Assembly: GCF_900186955.1 (NCBI RefSeq)
Contig: NZ_LT906438.1
Coordinates: 2,108,001 to 2,172,000, forward strand
DNA from: Bacillus pumilus
Lineage (GTDB): Bacteria; Bacillota; Bacilli; Bacillales; Bacillaceae
Length of the DNA: 64,000 bases
Direction of reading: 5' to 3'
Part shown: piece by piece, positions 1 through 9,605 of the stretch
Layout: every line of letters starts with the position of its first letter
Position numbering within the stretch: position 1 is the first letter of the stretch
Translations under genes and position numbers: made by a program
Notes under the pieces: model-generated
Databases searched by the model: none
What the model was told of the DNA's origin: nothing
What the model saw: only the letters and a program-made list of their open reading frames with translations

Positions 1-590
1 CCAAGCACTTGTTTCACCGCTTCATCTGCTTGTCCATTGTGAAGGTCAAAGCCAAATTTGGAATCCTCTTGGCCTGTTGTAATGTAATCATGCGTATGCG
101 CTTCGACACCTGGTGTGATACGGAGCAGCACTTTCACCTGTTTTGACAGCTCTTGACCAAGCTCTTCAATGAGCTTCATTTCGTAGAAATTATCTACAAC
201 GATACAGCCGATCTCGTGCTCTAACGCCATTTTTAATTCATCTCTACTTTTATTGTTGCCATGGAAATGAATTTTTTCTACCGGAAACCCAGCGCAAATG
301 GCTGTGTGAAGCTCCCCGCCTGATACGACATCAAGAGATAATCCTTCTTCCTTGGCAAGCTGAAACATCGCGATGGAGGAAAATGCTTTACTCGCATATG
401 CTACCTGCGCTTTTAACTCTTCTTCTATAAATGCTTTTTGAAAGCTTTTTGCACGCTCCCGTATTAAAGCCACATCATATACATAAAGTGGTGTCCCATA
501 CGTTTCAGCTAAAGAAACGGCATCAACACCACCAATTTCTAAATGACCGAGTTCATTTTGTCTGCAAGTGCCGTGTAAATACAATGTCAT
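1..590 (-). CDS. lysA: Diaminopimelate decarboxylase LysA, N-terminal part (cut by window edge)
   Basis: PLP enzyme that makes lysine from meso-diaminopimelate, the last step of lysine synthesis in the cytosol. About 196 N-terminal residues are present; the C-terminus lies beyond the window start. The translation begins MTLYLHGTCRQNELGHLEIG and contains VAYASKAFSS, in which the Lys is the PLP-binding residue of the alanine-racemase-like barrel, then FHGNNKSRDEL and GVEAHTHDYITTGQEDSKFGFD, all typical of fold-III decarboxylases. The start is ATG at 588-590 with a purine-rich RBS. It sits directly downstream of spoVAF as in B. subtilis, but a hairpin at 613-643 separates the two transcripts. 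Confidence 0.95.
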   Translation of the reverse strand, partial: MTLYLHGTCRQNELGHLEIGGVDAVSLAETYGTPLYVYDVALIRERAKSFQKAFIEEELKAQVAYASKAFSSIAMFQLAKEEGLSLDVVSGGELHTAICAGFPVEKIHFHGNNKSRDELKMALEHEIGCIVVDNFYEMKLIEELGQELSKQVKVLLRITPGVEAHTHDYITTGQEDSKFGFDLHNGQADEAVKQVL

Positions 591-612
591 TCCCTCTTTC
601 TCCGCCTCGGCT

Positions 613-643
613 GAAAAAAGACAGCTGCGTGAGCTGCCTTTTT
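613..643 (-). terminator. Terminator between spoVAF and lysA
   Basis: Hairpin with arms CAGCT/AGCTG around GCGTG, flanked by an A-run on one side and a T-run on the other, so it can work in both directions. It closes the spoVA operon. Seen in sequence; the stem is short. Confidence 0.6.
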
Positions 644-700
644 GCCGTTTCTCAAAGTTAAAAATACAATATCACAATCTTCAGCCACTTTCAATGAGCG

Positions 701-2173
701 TTAAGAATTTGGCGGAATTTTTGATCTGTTTTGAGGGTGAACAATGCTTGGCCTTACTTTTGAGCCAGGAACAGACGTCCGAATCAGCACTTGCCACAAA
801 GCCTTCCCGTTAAAAGGAAGAAATGGCCACATATAAGGCGTCTGCAATGAACGAATGGATGTTAAGTAGATGAGTAACAACGTAAAACCAATGATGAGTC
901 CATTCAGCTTAAAGATCGCCACGAGCGCTAATATGATGAGTCGTACAATCTTATTGGCGACACTCAGCTCATAGCTTGGGGTTGTAAATGTACCGATTGC
1001 CGCTAGTGAGACGTATAAGATGACCTCTGGTGTAAATAAACCGACATCAATGGCAATTTGCCCAATTAAAACAGCCGCAATCAGCCCCATGGCGGTCGAC
1101 AATGCAGTTGGCGTATGAATTGCAGCCATCCTTAAAAATTCCACCCCAAAATCAGCTAGAAATACTTGTAAAATCACTGGAATATGGGACGGTTTGTTAA
1201 AGCCAATATAGCTTAAATGATCTGGCAGAAGACTTGGTTCAAGGATAAACAGAAACCAAATTGGTAAAAGAAACGTTGAACATAAAATGCCTAAAAAGCG
1301 TACCCATCTTAGGAACGTACCAACTGCAGGTGCTTGGCGGTATTCTTCTGCATGTTGAACGTGGTGAAAAATGGTGGTTGGCGTAATGATGACACTAGGA
1401 GATGTATCCGTAATAATGATGACATGCCCTTCTAGTATATGGTTAGCAGCGACATCTGGACGCTCGGTGTAACGTACAAGGGGAAAGGGATTGTATCCTT
1501 GTTTAATAATGAATTCTTCAATTGTTTTATCAGACATCGTCAGCCCGTCGACTTTGATTCCTGACACTTCTTTCTCTATGATATCGACAAGATCTGGGTC
1601 CGCAATATCTTCAATGTAGCAAACACATACATCCGCTTTCGAACGTTCGCCTACTTTGAGCATTTTGTATCTCAGTTTTTCATCTCGCACCCGTCTTCGT
1701 ATAAGTGCTGTATTGACAATAATGTTTTCAACAAAACCGTCTCTTGCGCCCCGGACAACCTTTTCTGTATCCGGCTCCTCTGGCATTCTGCCAGGATAGC
1801 TTCTGACATCAATGATAAATGCGTAGTTTTCACCTTCAACTACAACTGCCACAAGGCCCGACAGCACTTGGTCTACCGCTTCATCAAGTGTTTCAACCTT
1901 TGAGACCTGCTGATTGACAAGACGATTCTCAATCACACGAGCCATGTCATCTGATTCAGGTTCGTTGTCATTGATTTCAACTAGCTCTTTTAATAAGTAG
2001 ATGACATATTGTGTATCACACAGTCCATTTACATAGTAAAGTTGGATTTCCTGATCGTGTATATAAATTTTCCGCACACCAAGGTCAAAGCTGAGACCCA
2101 TTCCGACATTTTCTTTAAAGTAATCTTCATTTTTCTTCGGATCTCGGTACACGTTTACCTTGTCTTTCTTCAT
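701..2173 (-). CDS. spoVAF: Stage V sporulation protein AF (GerA-family membrane protein)
   Basis: Last gene of the spoVA operon. The family resembles the A subunit of nutrient germinant receptors: a soluble N-terminal half of about 270 residues, then several hydrophobic segments from roughly residue 285 to 455 (e.g. [35 protein letters not shown]). It acts in the spore inner membrane and modulates germination. ATG at 2171-2173 was chosen over the GTG nine bases upstream because AGGAG lies eight bases before it; this gives 490 residues, close to the 493 of B. subtilis. It overlaps the end of spoVAEA by 47 bases. Confidence 0.95.
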   Translation of the reverse strand: MKKDKVNVYRDPKKNEDYFKENVGMGLSFDLGVRKIYIHDQEIQLYYVNGLCDTQYVIYLLKELVEINDNEPESDDMARVIENRLVNQQVSKVETLDEAVDQVLSGLVAVVVEGENYAFIIDVRSYPGRMPEEPDTEKVVRGARDGFVENIIVNTALIRRRVRDEKLRYKMLKVGERSKADVCVCYIEDIADPDLVDIIEKEVSGIKVDGLTMSDKTIEEFIIKQGYNPFPLVRYTERPDVAANHILEGHVIIITDTSPSVIITPTTIFHHVQHAEEYRQAPAVGTFLRWVRFLGILCSTFLLPIWFLFILEPSLLPDHLSYIGFNKPSHIPVILQVFLADFGVEFLRMAAIHTPTALSTAMGLIAAVLIGQIAIDVGLFTPEVILYVSLAAIGTFTTPSYELSVANKIVRLIILALVAIFKLNGLIIGFTLLLIYLTSIRSLQTPYMWPFLPFNGKALWQVLIRTSVPGSKVRPSIVHPQNRSKIPPNS

Positions 2174-2735
2174 GGAAACCACTCCTTTCTAAAATTAATT
2201 CAACTGCTTTCATTGTGATCGGAGATCCTTTGCTCAGATCATCTTTCCGTCCCATTTTGCCAATATCTCCAATTCCAACAACAAACGGCAGATCGAGCGA
2301 GTCAAGACAATACACGGTATCTCCGCTCATTTTATGAGGCTCCATTTCGGGAAGACCATGCTTGTCGACACCGTATTCTGTCAGTTCACCCTCCCGGTCA
2401 ATGGAAACATGCACCTTTGTCCATTCAGCTTGATGCGTTTTGGATGCAACGGCGATCGCCCCAATGACTTCAATTTCAGGATGACGCGCCACATGCTTCA
2501 TCGCTATCTCCCCTGTTCCTTCACCTGTCAGGCCAGAATCATCAAACATGACAAACACTGGATCATTCGGCGTTTTTAAAATCATCTGCACAAGTTCAGG
2601 TCCTGTTCGTTTGCTTGGATTTCCTTTTGAGCTGGAAATACATCGCCCACCGACATTTTTAGCAGCAAGCTCAATGGTTTTGGCAGCATATATATCTCCG
2701 TCTGTCACTAAAATGACTTTTCGTCTTTGCCCCAT
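2127..2735 (-). CDS. spoVAEA: Stage V sporulation protein AEa (soluble SpoVA component)
   Basis: 202-residue protein without membrane segments, corresponding to the soluble SpoVAEa of B. subtilis. The start [14 protein letters not shown] is followed by a Rossmann-like hydrophobic strand and Gly-rich turns ([31 protein letters not shown]). In spores the protein is found on the inner membrane and is not strictly needed for sporulation. The RBS AAAGGATA precedes the ATG. The gene lies six bases after spoVAEB and its 3' end overlaps spoVAF, which indicates translational coupling. Confidence 0.93.
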   Translation of the reverse strand: MGQRRKVILVTDGDIYAAKTIELAAKNVGGRCISSSKGNPSKRTGPELVQMILKTPNDPVFVMFDDSGLTGEGTGEIAMKHVARHPEIEVIGAIAVASKTHQAEWTKVHVSIDREGELTEYGVDKHGLPEMEPHKMSGDTVYCLDSLDLPFVVGIGDIGKMGRKDDLSKGSPITMKAVELILERSGFHEERQGKRVPRSEEK

Positions 2736-2741
2736 ATTAGG

Positions 2742-3092
2742 TTATCCTTTCGGTTTAAAGATAAGAGCGATAATAAATGAGAATAAAATCGCAGCTGAAA
2801 TTCCAGCAGAAGTTAATTCAAAAATACCGATCCCGATTCCGATGAACCCGTGTACATCTGCCTGATGCATCGCTCCATGAAGCAAGCTATGACCAAAGCT
2901 GACGATTGGTACGGTTGCGCCCGCACCCGCAAATTCAATAAATTTATCATAAATACCGAATCCGTCTAAGATGGTGCCCGCCACAACAAAGGTGGTCATG
3001 ACATGTGCAGGCGTAAGTTTGAGTATGTCTAGTAAAAGCTGACCAATGACGCAAATAAGTCCGCCTGCAACAAAAGCGATAAGATAATCCAT
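2742..3092 (-). CDS. spoVAEB: Stage V sporulation protein AEb (membrane component of the DPA channel)
   Basis: 116-residue hydrophobic protein with about three to four membrane segments, a paralogue of SpoVAC encoded in the same operon (shared GIGIYDKF-type motif [16 protein letters not shown] versus GIGIYDRIGQFAGAGS). Part of the essential SpoVA core for uptake of Ca-dipicolinate into the forespore and its release in germination. Its ATG overlaps the spoVAD stop by one base (TAATG), so the two are probably translationally coupled. Confidence 0.95.
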   Translation of the reverse strand: MDYLIAFVAGGLICVIGQLLLDILKLTPAHVMTTFVVAGTILDGFGIYDKFIEFAGAGATVPIVSFGHSLLHGAMHQADVHGFIGIGIGIFELTSAGISAAILFSFIIALIFKPKG

Positions 3093-4108
3093 TAGCTCTC
3101 TCCTCCTGCACGCTCAAATACGACACCGTGCGCAATGGTTGGAATGGTCTCTTTTTGCTGGACCATCATTGGACTTAGAAGCGCTCCGGTTGCCACAACG
3201 AGTACTCTTTGCAGATTTCCTGCTTTCATTTCTTGAAAAATGTGACTAAATGTCACAACAGCTGAACAAGCACAGCCGCTCCCACCAGCGAATACATTTT
3301 GATCGGGTGTATAGATGATTAAACCGCAATCATCATGCTTTCTCCCAAGCTGAATGCCTTCTTCCTTCAGAAGATCCTTTAAGATTGGTGAACCAATACC
3401 AGATAAATCCCCTGTTAAAATCAGATCGTAATCGTCCACCGTTCTTCCGAGGTCTTCTAAATGCTGCTTGATGGTATCTGCCGCTGCCGGAGCCATGGCC
3501 GATCCCATGTCAAATGGATCTGTAATTCCAAGATCCATCACCCTGCCTACTGTAGCGCTTGTAATTTGAATTGGAGAGGTCTCCTGGCTAATAATAACGG
3601 CCCCGCTCCCAGTGACGGTACTTGTGGCTGTATCTGGCTTTTGTCCGCCGTATTCTGTTGGATTACGAAATTGGCGTTCTGCCGTTGCATTATGACTGCT
3701 TGTCGCTGCAATGGCTCTATTGGCAAAACCGCCATCAATGAGTGCAGACGCAATGGCGACCGATTCCATTGAGGTTGAGCATGCCCCAAACAAACATAGA
3801 AACGGGATTTTTAGTTCTCTCGCCACATAGTTTGCTGTGACGTTTTGATTAAGTAAATCTCCTGCCAGCAATAGATCAATATCGCTTTTTTGCAAATTTG
3901 CTTTTGATAAAGCACTGGATATCGCATCTTCCATCAGTTTTCTTTCAGCCATTTCCCAGTTCTTTTGATCACAATGCATTTCGTCATACGTTTTATCAAT
4001 TAAATGACCAATCGGTCCTTCTTTTTCTTTCGGCCCTGCAGCTGTTCCCTCTGCATTGACGTAAAGCTTGTGCTCAAAAACCCAAGATTGTTTACCTGTT
4101 AGTTTCAC
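3092..4108 (-). CDS. spoVAD: Stage V sporulation protein AD (dipicolinate-binding, thiolase-like)
   Basis: 338-residue soluble protein with a ketosynthase/thiolase-like fold. In B. subtilis SpoVAD binds dipicolinic acid directly and is essential for its uptake into the forespore. Visible features are the Cys in [12 protein letters not shown] (residues about 109-120, where thiolases keep their nucleophile), the Gly-rich [10 protein letters not shown], and [11 protein letters not shown] near residue 275. It is flanked by the membrane components SpoVAC and SpoVAEb. Length and order match B. subtilis. Confidence 0.95.
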   Translation of the reverse strand: MKLTGKQSWVFEHKLYVNAEGTAAGPKEKEGPIGHLIDKTYDEMHCDQKNWEMAERKLMEDAISSALSKANLQKSDIDLLLAGDLLNQNVTANYVARELKIPFLCLFGACSTSMESVAIASALIDGGFANRAIAATSSHNATAERQFRNPTEYGGQKPDTATSTVTGSGAVIISQETSPIQITSATVGRVMDLGITDPFDMGSAMAPAAADTIKQHLEDLGRTVDDYDLILTGDLSGIGSPILKDLLKEEGIQLGRKHDDCGLIIYTPDQNVFAGGSGCACSAVVTFSHIFQEMKAGNLQRVLVVATGALLSPMMVQQKETIPTIAHGVVFERAGGES

Positions 4109-4120
4109 GTTTCATTCCTC

Positions 4121-4573
4121 CTACGAAAACATCTTTTCCAAGACGTATCGAATGATCCCTACGACATATGCCGAGACGACACCAAATACAATGACGTTCC
4201 CAGCGAGCTTAAACATATTTGTGGCAACCCCTAAAACAAGCCCTTCACTTCTATGCTCAAGGGCAGCACTTGTCATACTGTTTGCAAATCCTGTCACCGG
4301 AACAGCCGATCCCGCTCCGGCAAACTGGCCGATTCTATCGTAAATACCGATACCAGTTAATATAGAAGAAATTAAAATGAGGGTCGCCACTGTTGGGTTC
4401 CCTGCTGTTTTTTCATTAAAATCAAAAAAGTGAATATAGAAATGTTGCAGCCCCTCGCCTATGGCACAGATCAATCCACCAACAAGAAAAGCCTTGATGC
4501 AGTTGAGGACATAAGGAGGTTTAGGCTGATACGTTTTCACCTTAGATGGATAGTTCTCTTTTAAACTCGACAC
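4121..4573 (-). CDS. spoVAC: Stage V sporulation protein AC (mechanosensitive channel subunit)
   Basis: Membrane protein with about four helices; B. subtilis SpoVAC behaves as a mechanosensitive channel that releases dipicolinate when cortex is lost. GTG at 4571-4573 was chosen because GGAGGG lies seven bases upstream and the product then has 150 residues, the B. subtilis length; a TTG fifteen bases further upstream is less likely. The GIGIYDRIGQFAGAGSAVPV block is shared with SpoVAEb downstream. Confidence 0.93.
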   Translation of the reverse strand: MSSLKENYPSKVKTYQPKPPYVLNCIKAFLVGGLICAIGEGLQHFYIHFFDFNEKTAGNPTVATLILISSILTGIGIYDRIGQFAGAGSAVPVTGFANSMTSAALEHRSEGLVLGVATNMFKLAGNVIVFGVVSAYVVGIIRYVLEKMFS

Positions 4574-4592
4574 GGTTGTTCCCTCCAAATTT

Positions 4593-5009
4593 TTAAATAT
4601 AAATCAGCCAATGGAATAGTGAACCAAATACTTTGCCTAAGACAATGGCCATGAGAAGCAAAACAATTTTCCCGTCCATTCCAATTCTTTTCGTTAATAT
4701 AGGAAGTACATTTAATACTTCAGTCAGCGCAGCTGCAAGCATGCCGACGAAAATGCCTGCTAAAAGACCGATCGGGAGCACCAGCCATTTGGATAAATGC
4801 AAATGCACCTCGCTCAAGGTTGCCCAGCCGCCAACGACCGCCCCGGTGATGACAGCTGCCTCGTATCCTTGTATGAAGCGCTGCGTTTTCGTTAATTGCA
4901 TTAAACGAGGGATGATGCCAAGCACTGTGAGAAATGCCACAAACCCTGCTCCTACCGTTAAACCGCCGCCAAGTCCAACTAACGCGACAAAAAGCCACTT
5001 ACCGATCAT
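4593..5009 (-). CDS. spoVAB: Stage V sporulation protein AB
   Basis: 138-residue very hydrophobic protein with four to five predicted membrane segments (starting [20 protein letters not shown]). A SpoVA operon component essential for dipicolinate accumulation in B. subtilis; its biochemical role is not settled. The start codon lies inside the last codons of spoVAA (11-base overlap), so translation is probably coupled. Confidence 0.93.
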   Translation of the reverse strand: MIGKWLFVALVGLGGGLTVGAGFVAFLTVLGIIPRLMQLTKTQRFIQGYEAAVITGAVVGGWATLSEVHLHLSKWLVLPIGLLAGIFVGMLAAALTEVLNVLPILTKRIGMDGKIVLLLMAIVLGKVFGSLFHWLIYI

Positions 5010-5619
5010 GGATATCTTTCATTGTCTCTTTATTTTCTTTAAGGGCGACATAATGATCGAGATCGAGCTGATATTTAAACATCTCCACTTCGAGCGGGCT
5101 TGGTTCTTCATTTAAACGCTTTTTAAATACATGATTGAAAAATAAAATCATGCCAAAGCCTAGTCCGAAGCTATATGGAATTTGCAATAAATAAGGATGC
5201 TCAACCGTTTTTCCTGTGATCATTTCATATAGGCGGATATGAACGAGCCGCATACTGACATCCTCGTGGAAATTCATAATGGCAAGCGCCGCTCCGACAA
5301 ATAATAGGAGCCACACGAACACAAATAAAATCGGAGAAAGCTGGCGTTTGCCTGTATCAATTTCAACAATGGCTTCAGCGCCTCCGACGGTTTGAATGTC
5401 GATGTCTGGCCATGTTTTTTTGATCGTTTTGACCACATGCATGATATCAAGAACGGCGATGTGACGATCCTTTTTACTGACATGATATATCGGCATCTTG
5501 CTAAGCTTTTGTACAGCAAACTCATCACCAGTGATTTGGGCGATATCTTCTAAATAAATGAGCTGATCATTACCGGTCTTAATGCGATGGCGCAGCCGAA
5601 GAAAGATTTGTCCGTCCAT
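4999..5619 (-). CDS. spoVAA: Stage V sporulation protein AA
   Basis: First gene of the spoVA operon. The N-terminal half (about 90 residues) is soluble; two hydrophobic segments follow near residues 95-115 and 140-160 ([28 protein letters not shown]). ATG at 5617-5619 with GGAAGTG six bases upstream gives 206 residues, identical in length to B. subtilis; the in-frame GTG nine bases upstream lies inside the RBS region. The operon should be read in the forespore by sigma-G from the promoter at 5651-5679. Confidence 0.93.
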   Translation of the reverse strand: MDGQIFLRLRHRIKTGNDQLIYLEDIAQITGDEFAVQKLSKMPIYHVSKKDRHIAVLDIMHVVKTIKKTWPDIDIQTVGGAEAIVEIDTGKRQLSPILFVFVWLLLFVGAALAIMNFHEDVSMRLVHIRLYEMITGKTVEHPYLLQIPYSFGLGFGMILFFNHVFKKRLNEEPSPLEVEMFKYQLDLDHYVALKENKETMKDIHDR

Positions 5620-5650
5620 CCAAGTCACTTCCTATACGATGGGTTAAAAA

Positions 5651-5679
5651 TAGTATGTGGTGAAAAATGGTTCTCATAC
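5651..5679 (-). promoter_or_regulatory. Sigma-G-type promoter of the spoVA operon
   Basis: On the minus strand, GTATG (-35 type GYATR) is followed after 17 bases by CATACTA, a perfect sigma-G -10 element. The predicted start of transcription lies just before the spoVAA RBS. B. subtilis spoVA is sigma-G dependent, so site and context agree. Confidence 0.75.
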
Positions 5680-5712
5680 CGAGAGAACTTGATTTACCGG
5701 TAATTACCACAC

Positions 5713-5735
5713 GAAAAAAGCCAGCCGAATTGGCT
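5713..5735 (-). terminator. Terminator after sigF
   Basis: AGCCA/TGGCT stem on the minus strand followed by TTTTTTCG. The distal arm contains the sigF stop codon. It separates the sigF operon from spoVA. Confidence 0.7.
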
Positions 5736-6501
5736 AGCTCTCTTTTTGATCCATTTGCATTTGGATTTGTTTTAAAATTTTCTTTTCAAGCCGCGAGACT
5801 TGTACTTGTGAAATGCCGAGTCTCTCCGCTACCTCAGATTGTGTTTGGTCTTTATAATATCTTAAGTACACAATGAGTTTTTCTCGTTCTTCTAATTCCT
5901 TGATCGCTTCTTTCAGCGCGATTTTATCAAACCATCTTTCTTCTGAATGATCGGCAATTTGATCAAGTAATGTAATCGGATCCCCGTCATTTTCATACAC
6001 CGTTTCATGAATCGACGACGGCGTTCGGACCGCTTCTTGGGCGAGGACGACATCCTCTGGTGTGATATCAAGATATTCGGCTATTTCCTGAACGGTCGGC
6101 ATTCTTCCGTGAGACTTAGACAATTCATCTCTTGCCCGCCGGATTTTATTTCCGAGTTCCTTTAGTGACCGGCTGACTTTGACTGTTCCATCATCTCGAA
6201 TGAATCGCTGGATTTCACCAATGATCATTGGGACAGCATAGGTCGAAAACTTCACATCATATGACAAATCAAATTTATCAACAGATTTTAGCAGTCCAAT
6301 ACAGCCAATTTGAAACAAATCATCTGGTTCATATCCTCTATTTAAAAAGCGCTGAACAACGGACCAAACAAGACGCATGTTTTTTTCTACGAGGAGGTCT
6401 CTTGCTTGCTGATCACCGTCTTGGCTTTTTTTGATGAGCTCTTTGACTTCATCATTTGACAGCTGGGCTTTTTTTGCTTGCTTTTTTACCTCCACATCCA
6501 T
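5734..6501 (-). CDS. sigF: RNA polymerase sigma factor SigF (forespore, early)
   Basis: 255-residue sigma-70-family factor and the first compartment-specific sigma factor in the forespore. Region 2 is seen around residues 35-105 (AVPMIIGEIQRFIRDDGTVKVSRS ends region 2/3.0), and a region 4 helix-turn-helix at the C-terminus (DQTQSEVAERLGISQVQVSR). It is held inactive by SpoIIAB and released by unphosphorylated SpoIIAA, both encoded immediately upstream. Transcribed as spoIIAA-spoIIAB-sigF. Confidence 0.97.
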   Translation of the reverse strand: MDVEVKKQAKKAQLSNDEVKELIKKSQDGDQQARDLLVEKNMRLVWSVVQRFLNRGYEPDDLFQIGCIGLLKSVDKFDLSYDVKFSTYAVPMIIGEIQRFIRDDGTVKVSRSLKELGNKIRRARDELSKSHGRMPTVQEIAEYLDITPEDVVLAQEAVRTPSSIHETVYENDGDPITLLDQIADHSEERWFDKIALKEAIKELEEREKLIVYLRYYKDQTQSEVAERLGISQVQVSRLEKKILKQIQMQMDQKES

Positions 6502-6514
6502 ATGAGCAGCTCCT

Positions 6515-6955
6515 TTAATTACAAAGCGCTTTGCTTTTTGATAGATGCTTTGTTAAACGGATGGTTGTGCCCATTTCTGGAGATGAGTCTATCATGACAT
6601 CATCCATAAAATTCTCCATAATGGTAAAACCCATTCCAGAGCGTTCTAAGTCTGGTTTTGTCGTGAAAAGCGGCTGTCTTGCTTCCTCAAGATCTGTAAT
6701 GCCCATCCCTTCGTCACGGATGGTGAGGTACACAACATGGTCATCAAGTGTGACTTCGATATGCACCTTGCCATCTGGATTCCCATCATAGCCATGGATA
6801 ATGGAGTTTGTCACCGCCTCTGACACAACGGTTTTGATTTCTGTTAATTCATCTAATGTCGGATCAAGCTGGGCGATAAACGCCGCGACTGTCACCCTCG
6901 CAAAGGATTCATTTTGACTTAAAGCAGAGAAGGTCAGGTTCATTTCATTCCTCAT
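6515..6955 (-). CDS. spoIIAB: Anti-sigma F factor and SpoIIAA kinase SpoIIAB
   Basis: 146-residue GHKL-fold protein kinase. It binds SigF with ATP and phosphorylates the anti-anti-sigma factor SpoIIAA. The N-box Asn lies in [15 protein letters not shown] (about residues 45-59), the G1 box is DEGMGI and the G2 region is RSGMGFTIM. The start overlaps the spoIIAA stop by four bases (ATGA), so translation is coupled and stoichiometry controlled. Confidence 0.97.
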
Positions 6956-7305
6956 GATGCCACCCCCAATGTTTGCAATGCCGTTTGCTCTGAAGGCTCC
7001 ATACGGATGATTTTAAATAAGCCAGACATATCAAATAACCGGTTCACTGCTGGCGAAATAGCACAGACGACCATTTCTCCGCCAAGCTGTTTAATTTCTT
7101 TATATCTTCCTAAAATCACTCCGAGACCTGAGCTGTCCATAAACGTTAAATCAGCCAAATTGAGCACGATGTGGCGAATGTCCTCTGTTTCCAAATAATT
7201 CGTCACCTTTTGTCTCAATGTTTCTGCGGAGTGATGATCGAGCTCTCCTGTTAATCGAATGCAAAGTACGCTCTCTTTTACTTGAAAATCAATATCAAGG
7301 CTCAT
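6952..7305 (-). CDS. spoIIAA: Anti-sigma F factor antagonist SpoIIAA
   Basis: 117-residue STAS-domain protein. The phospho-acceptor is Ser58 in [10 protein letters not shown]; when dephosphorylated by SpoIIE it pulls SpoIIAB off SigF. The ATG at 7303-7305 follows a strong AGGAGG-type RBS and gives exactly the B. subtilis length; the reading frame is open 30 codons further upstream, but that extension covers the promoter. First gene of the sigF operon. Confidence 0.97.
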
Positions 7306-7344
7306 CTTTTTATTCCTCCTTGCTCTAATTTCGGATAAAGATTG

Positions 7345-7372
7345 TTTCTCTTTTTTATCAAGTAAATCCTTC
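7345..7372 (-). promoter_or_regulatory. Sigma-H-type promoter of the sigF operon
   Basis: On the minus strand GAAGGATTT (matches RnAGGAwWW) is followed after 12 bases by AGAGAAA (consensus RnnGAAT, one mismatch). The spoIIA operon of B. subtilis is driven by sigma-H with Spo0A~P. No 0A box was pinned down here. Confidence 0.7.
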
Positions 7373-7430
7373 ACCATGACAAAACTAGTGACCATTCGTC
7401 ACATTTAGATGTTCTTTTCTTCTTCCTCAT

Positions 7431-7461
7431 AGCAAAAAGACTGCCTGTTTCAGCAGTCTTT
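7431..7461 (-). terminator. Terminator between dacF and spoIIAA
   Basis: AAAGACTGC/GCAGTCTTT stem with a T-run on the minus strand. It closes the dacF unit, although in B. subtilis late readthrough from dacF into spoIIA occurs. Confidence 0.8.
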
Positions 7462-7467
7462 CACATT

Positions 7468-8655
7468 TTATTTCCATTTCACAAATTCAGCCATCGCTCG
7501 TTTGAAGAACGTCCAAACGCCCGCTTTTTCCATTCCTTCTTTGGCTTGTACAGGGCTTTCATGCAGCACTTTTCCGTCTTTTTTCAAGACAATGGTTCCA
7601 AGTTCCGTTCCTTTTGAGAATGGGGCCGTAACATCCTGAGACAATTTGATTTCTTTTTTAATCTGATCCACATTTTCGCCTTTTTTCGTTAAAAGGGAGA
7701 TTGGTTCAGAGGTGACAAGCTGAATTTTTTTCTTTGTCCCTTTGCTTACTTTGATTTCGGCTACATCTTGTCCTCGTTTGTAAAGCGGGTGTGTGGTGTA
7801 TTGACTAAATGCATAGTCTAACATTTTGACCACTTGAGCGTTTCTGTCTTTCGGTGTACTTGCGCCGAAGACAACTGCAATGACGCGCATGTTTCCTTTT
7901 TTAGCGGTTGCGGTCAAACAGTATTTGGCTTCGCCTGTAAAACCTGTTTTCAACCCATCGACACCTGGATAAAATTTAATCAATCGGTTCGTATTCACAA
8001 GCCAGAATTTTTTATCGGTGTTTTGACGGAGATAGTCTTCGTAGACCCCTGTGAATTTGGTGATTTGTTCATATTTCAACAGCTCTTTTGCCATTTTTGC
8101 CATATCATGAGCTGAACTGTAATGGTCTTTTTCAGGAAGTCCTGTTGGGTTTTGAAAGACCGTAGAGGTGAGGCCGAGTTCTTTTGCCTTTTTGTTCATT
8201 TGCTTCACAAACTGTTCTTCAGATCCTGCAATATGCTCTGCCATGGCAACTGAAGCATCATTTCCAGACGCAATCGCAATGCCTTTCAGCATTTCTTTCA
8301 CGGTCATTTCTTCTCCAGGTTCAAGGAAGATTTGTGACCCTCCCATTGAAGCTGCATAGTCGCTTGTTCTTACCTTGTCAGTCATTTTCAGTTTTCCTTG
8401 ATCAATGGCTTCCATGATGAGAAGCATCGTCATGATTTTGGTCATACTTGCGGGTGCCAGCTTTTCATCGCTGTTTTTGTTGTAAAGCACTTTTCCCGTG
8501 TCACGTTCTATTAAGATGGCTGATTTGGCTTCGTGCACCAATTCTGATGTTTGTTTTTCTTCTGGTTTTTCAATCTTTTCTTTCGCTATCGCTGATGGTG
8601 AAACCATTGAGATAAGGATCATTAAAATAAACAATGCACATATATGACGTTTCAA
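7468..8655 (-). CDS. dacF: D-alanyl-D-alanine carboxypeptidase DacF (penicillin-binding protein)
   Basis: Class C low-molecular-weight PBP that trims pentapeptides of spore cortex peptidoglycan, made in the forespore. Signal peptide MKRHICALFILMILISMVSP then AIA. Active-site motifs, counted from the chosen TTG: SMTK at 70-73, SGN at 130-132, KTG at 236-238. TTG at 8653-8655 is preferred because GGAGGT lies seven bases upstream and the signal peptide then begins directly with MKR; an ATG five codons earlier (8670) is possible. A sigma-F-type promoter lies at 8686-8716. Confidence 0.95.
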   Translation of the reverse strand: MKRHICALFILMILISMVSPSAIAKEKIEKPEEKQTSELVHEAKSAILIERDTGKVLYNKNSDEKLAPASMTKIMTMLLIMEAIDQGKLKMTDKVRTSDYAASMGGSQIFLEPGEEMTVKEMLKGIAIASGNDASVAMAEHIAGSEEQFVKQMNKKAKELGLTSTVFQNPTGLPEKDHYSSAHDMAKMAKELLKYEQITKFTGVYEDYLRQNTDKKFWLVNTNRLIKFYPGVDGLKTGFTGEAKYCLTATAKKGNMRVIAVVFGASTPKDRNAQVVKMLDYAFSQYTTHPLYKRGQDVAEIKVSKGTKKKIQLVTSEPISLLTKKGENVDQIKKEIKLSQDVTAPFSKGTELGTIVLKKDGKVLHESPVQAKEGMEKAGVWTFFKRAMAEFVKWK

Positions 8656-8685
8656 GTGGCAGACCTCCATTATCGTAATCCTTTC

Positions 8686-8716
8686 TATTTTTTCCTCATC
8701 GAGGCTGTTTTATTCA
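8686..8716 (-). promoter_or_regulatory. Sigma-F-type promoter of dacF
   Basis: Minus strand: TGAATA, 15-base spacer, GGAAAAAATA. The -10 fits the sigma-F consensus GGnnAnAHTR at every fixed position; the -35 differs from GYATA at one base. B. subtilis dacF belongs to the sigma-F regulon. Confidence 0.75.
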
Positions 8717-8735
8717 GAGATCGTATGATTGCCAT

Positions 8736-8768
8736 AAAAAAAGCCTTCTGTCGATAAACAGAAGGCTT
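8736..8768 (-). terminator. Terminator after pupG
   Basis: Perfect ten-base stem AAGCCTTCTG/CAGAAGGCTT with a T-run on the minus strand. It ends the deoB-pupG transcript. Confidence 0.9.
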
Positions 8769-8779
8769 CTTAAAACATG

Positions 8780-9592
8780 CTATGAGAGTTGTTTGACAAT
8801 GTCTTTTACTAAATCAAGGAAACTCGCTTTCACTTTTTCGGTTACTTCAATGACTTCATCATGAGACAGCGGCTGATCTAAAATACCTGATGCCGCATTA
8901 GAAATGCATGAAATACCTAGCACTTTGATTCCTGCATGACGCGCAACAATCACCTCTGGGACCGTCGACATGCCTACAGCATCTGCGCCAAGTGTTCTAA
9001 GGAAACGAACTTCAGCCGGTGTTTCATATGAAGGACCTGTCATCCCTGCATAAACACCCTGCTGTACAGATATGCCTAACCGCTGAGCTGTTTCTTCTGC
9101 AAGTGCCAGCAAATCTTTATCGTATGGGGCAGACATATCAGGGAAACGAACGCCTTGACTGTCATTTGGACCAATTAATGGATTGGTCCCCATCATATTG
9201 ATATGATCTGTAATCAGCATGAGATCGCCTGGATGGAATGAAGTATTCACACCGCCGGCTGCATTTGTCACGATGCATGTCTCAATGCCAATTTCTTTCA
9301 TCACACGGACTGGAAACGTCACTTGCTTCATATCATATCCTTCATAGAAGTGAAAACGTCCTTGCATCGCACATACGACAGTGCCTTTCAGCGTCCCGAT
9401 GACGAGCTGTCCTGCATGACCCTCTACTGTTGAAATAGGGAATCCAGGAATATCTTCATATTTCAATTTGATTGGATTTTCAATCTCATCTGCTAAAATG
9501 CCAAGCCCTGAACCTAAGATCAATCCAACTGTTGGTACGTATGTCGATGCTTGTTTAATGTATGCCGCCGCTTCTGAAAACTGTGCTCCCAC
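8780..9592 (-). CDS. pupG: Purine nucleoside phosphorylase (PNP type I)
   Basis: Phosphorolysis of (deoxy)guanosine and inosine in nucleoside salvage. Motifs: GLILGSGLGIL (phosphate loop), QGRFHFYEGY, NAAGGVN, and GMSTVPEVIVA (nucleoside binding). GTG at 9590-9592 with an AGGGGGG purine block upstream gives 270 residues, close to the 271 of B. subtilis; the open frame continues upstream into deoB but without family similarity. Co-transcribed with deoB (13-base gap), whose product interconverts (deoxy)ribose 1- and 5-phosphate made by this enzyme. Confidence 0.93.
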   Translation of the reverse strand: MGAQFSEAAAYIKQASTYVPTVGLILGSGLGILADEIENPIKLKYEDIPGFPISTVEGHAGQLVIGTLKGTVVCAMQGRFHFYEGYDMKQVTFPVRVMKEIGIETCIVTNAAGGVNTSFHPGDLMLITDHINMMGTNPLIGPNDSQGVRFPDMSAPYDKDLLALAEETAQRLGISVQQGVYAGMTGPSYETPAEVRFLRTLGADAVGMSTVPEVIVARHAGIKVLGISCISNAASGILDQPLSHDEVIEVTEKVKASFLDLVKDIVKQLS

Positions 9593-9605
9593 GAGATTTC
9601 CCCCC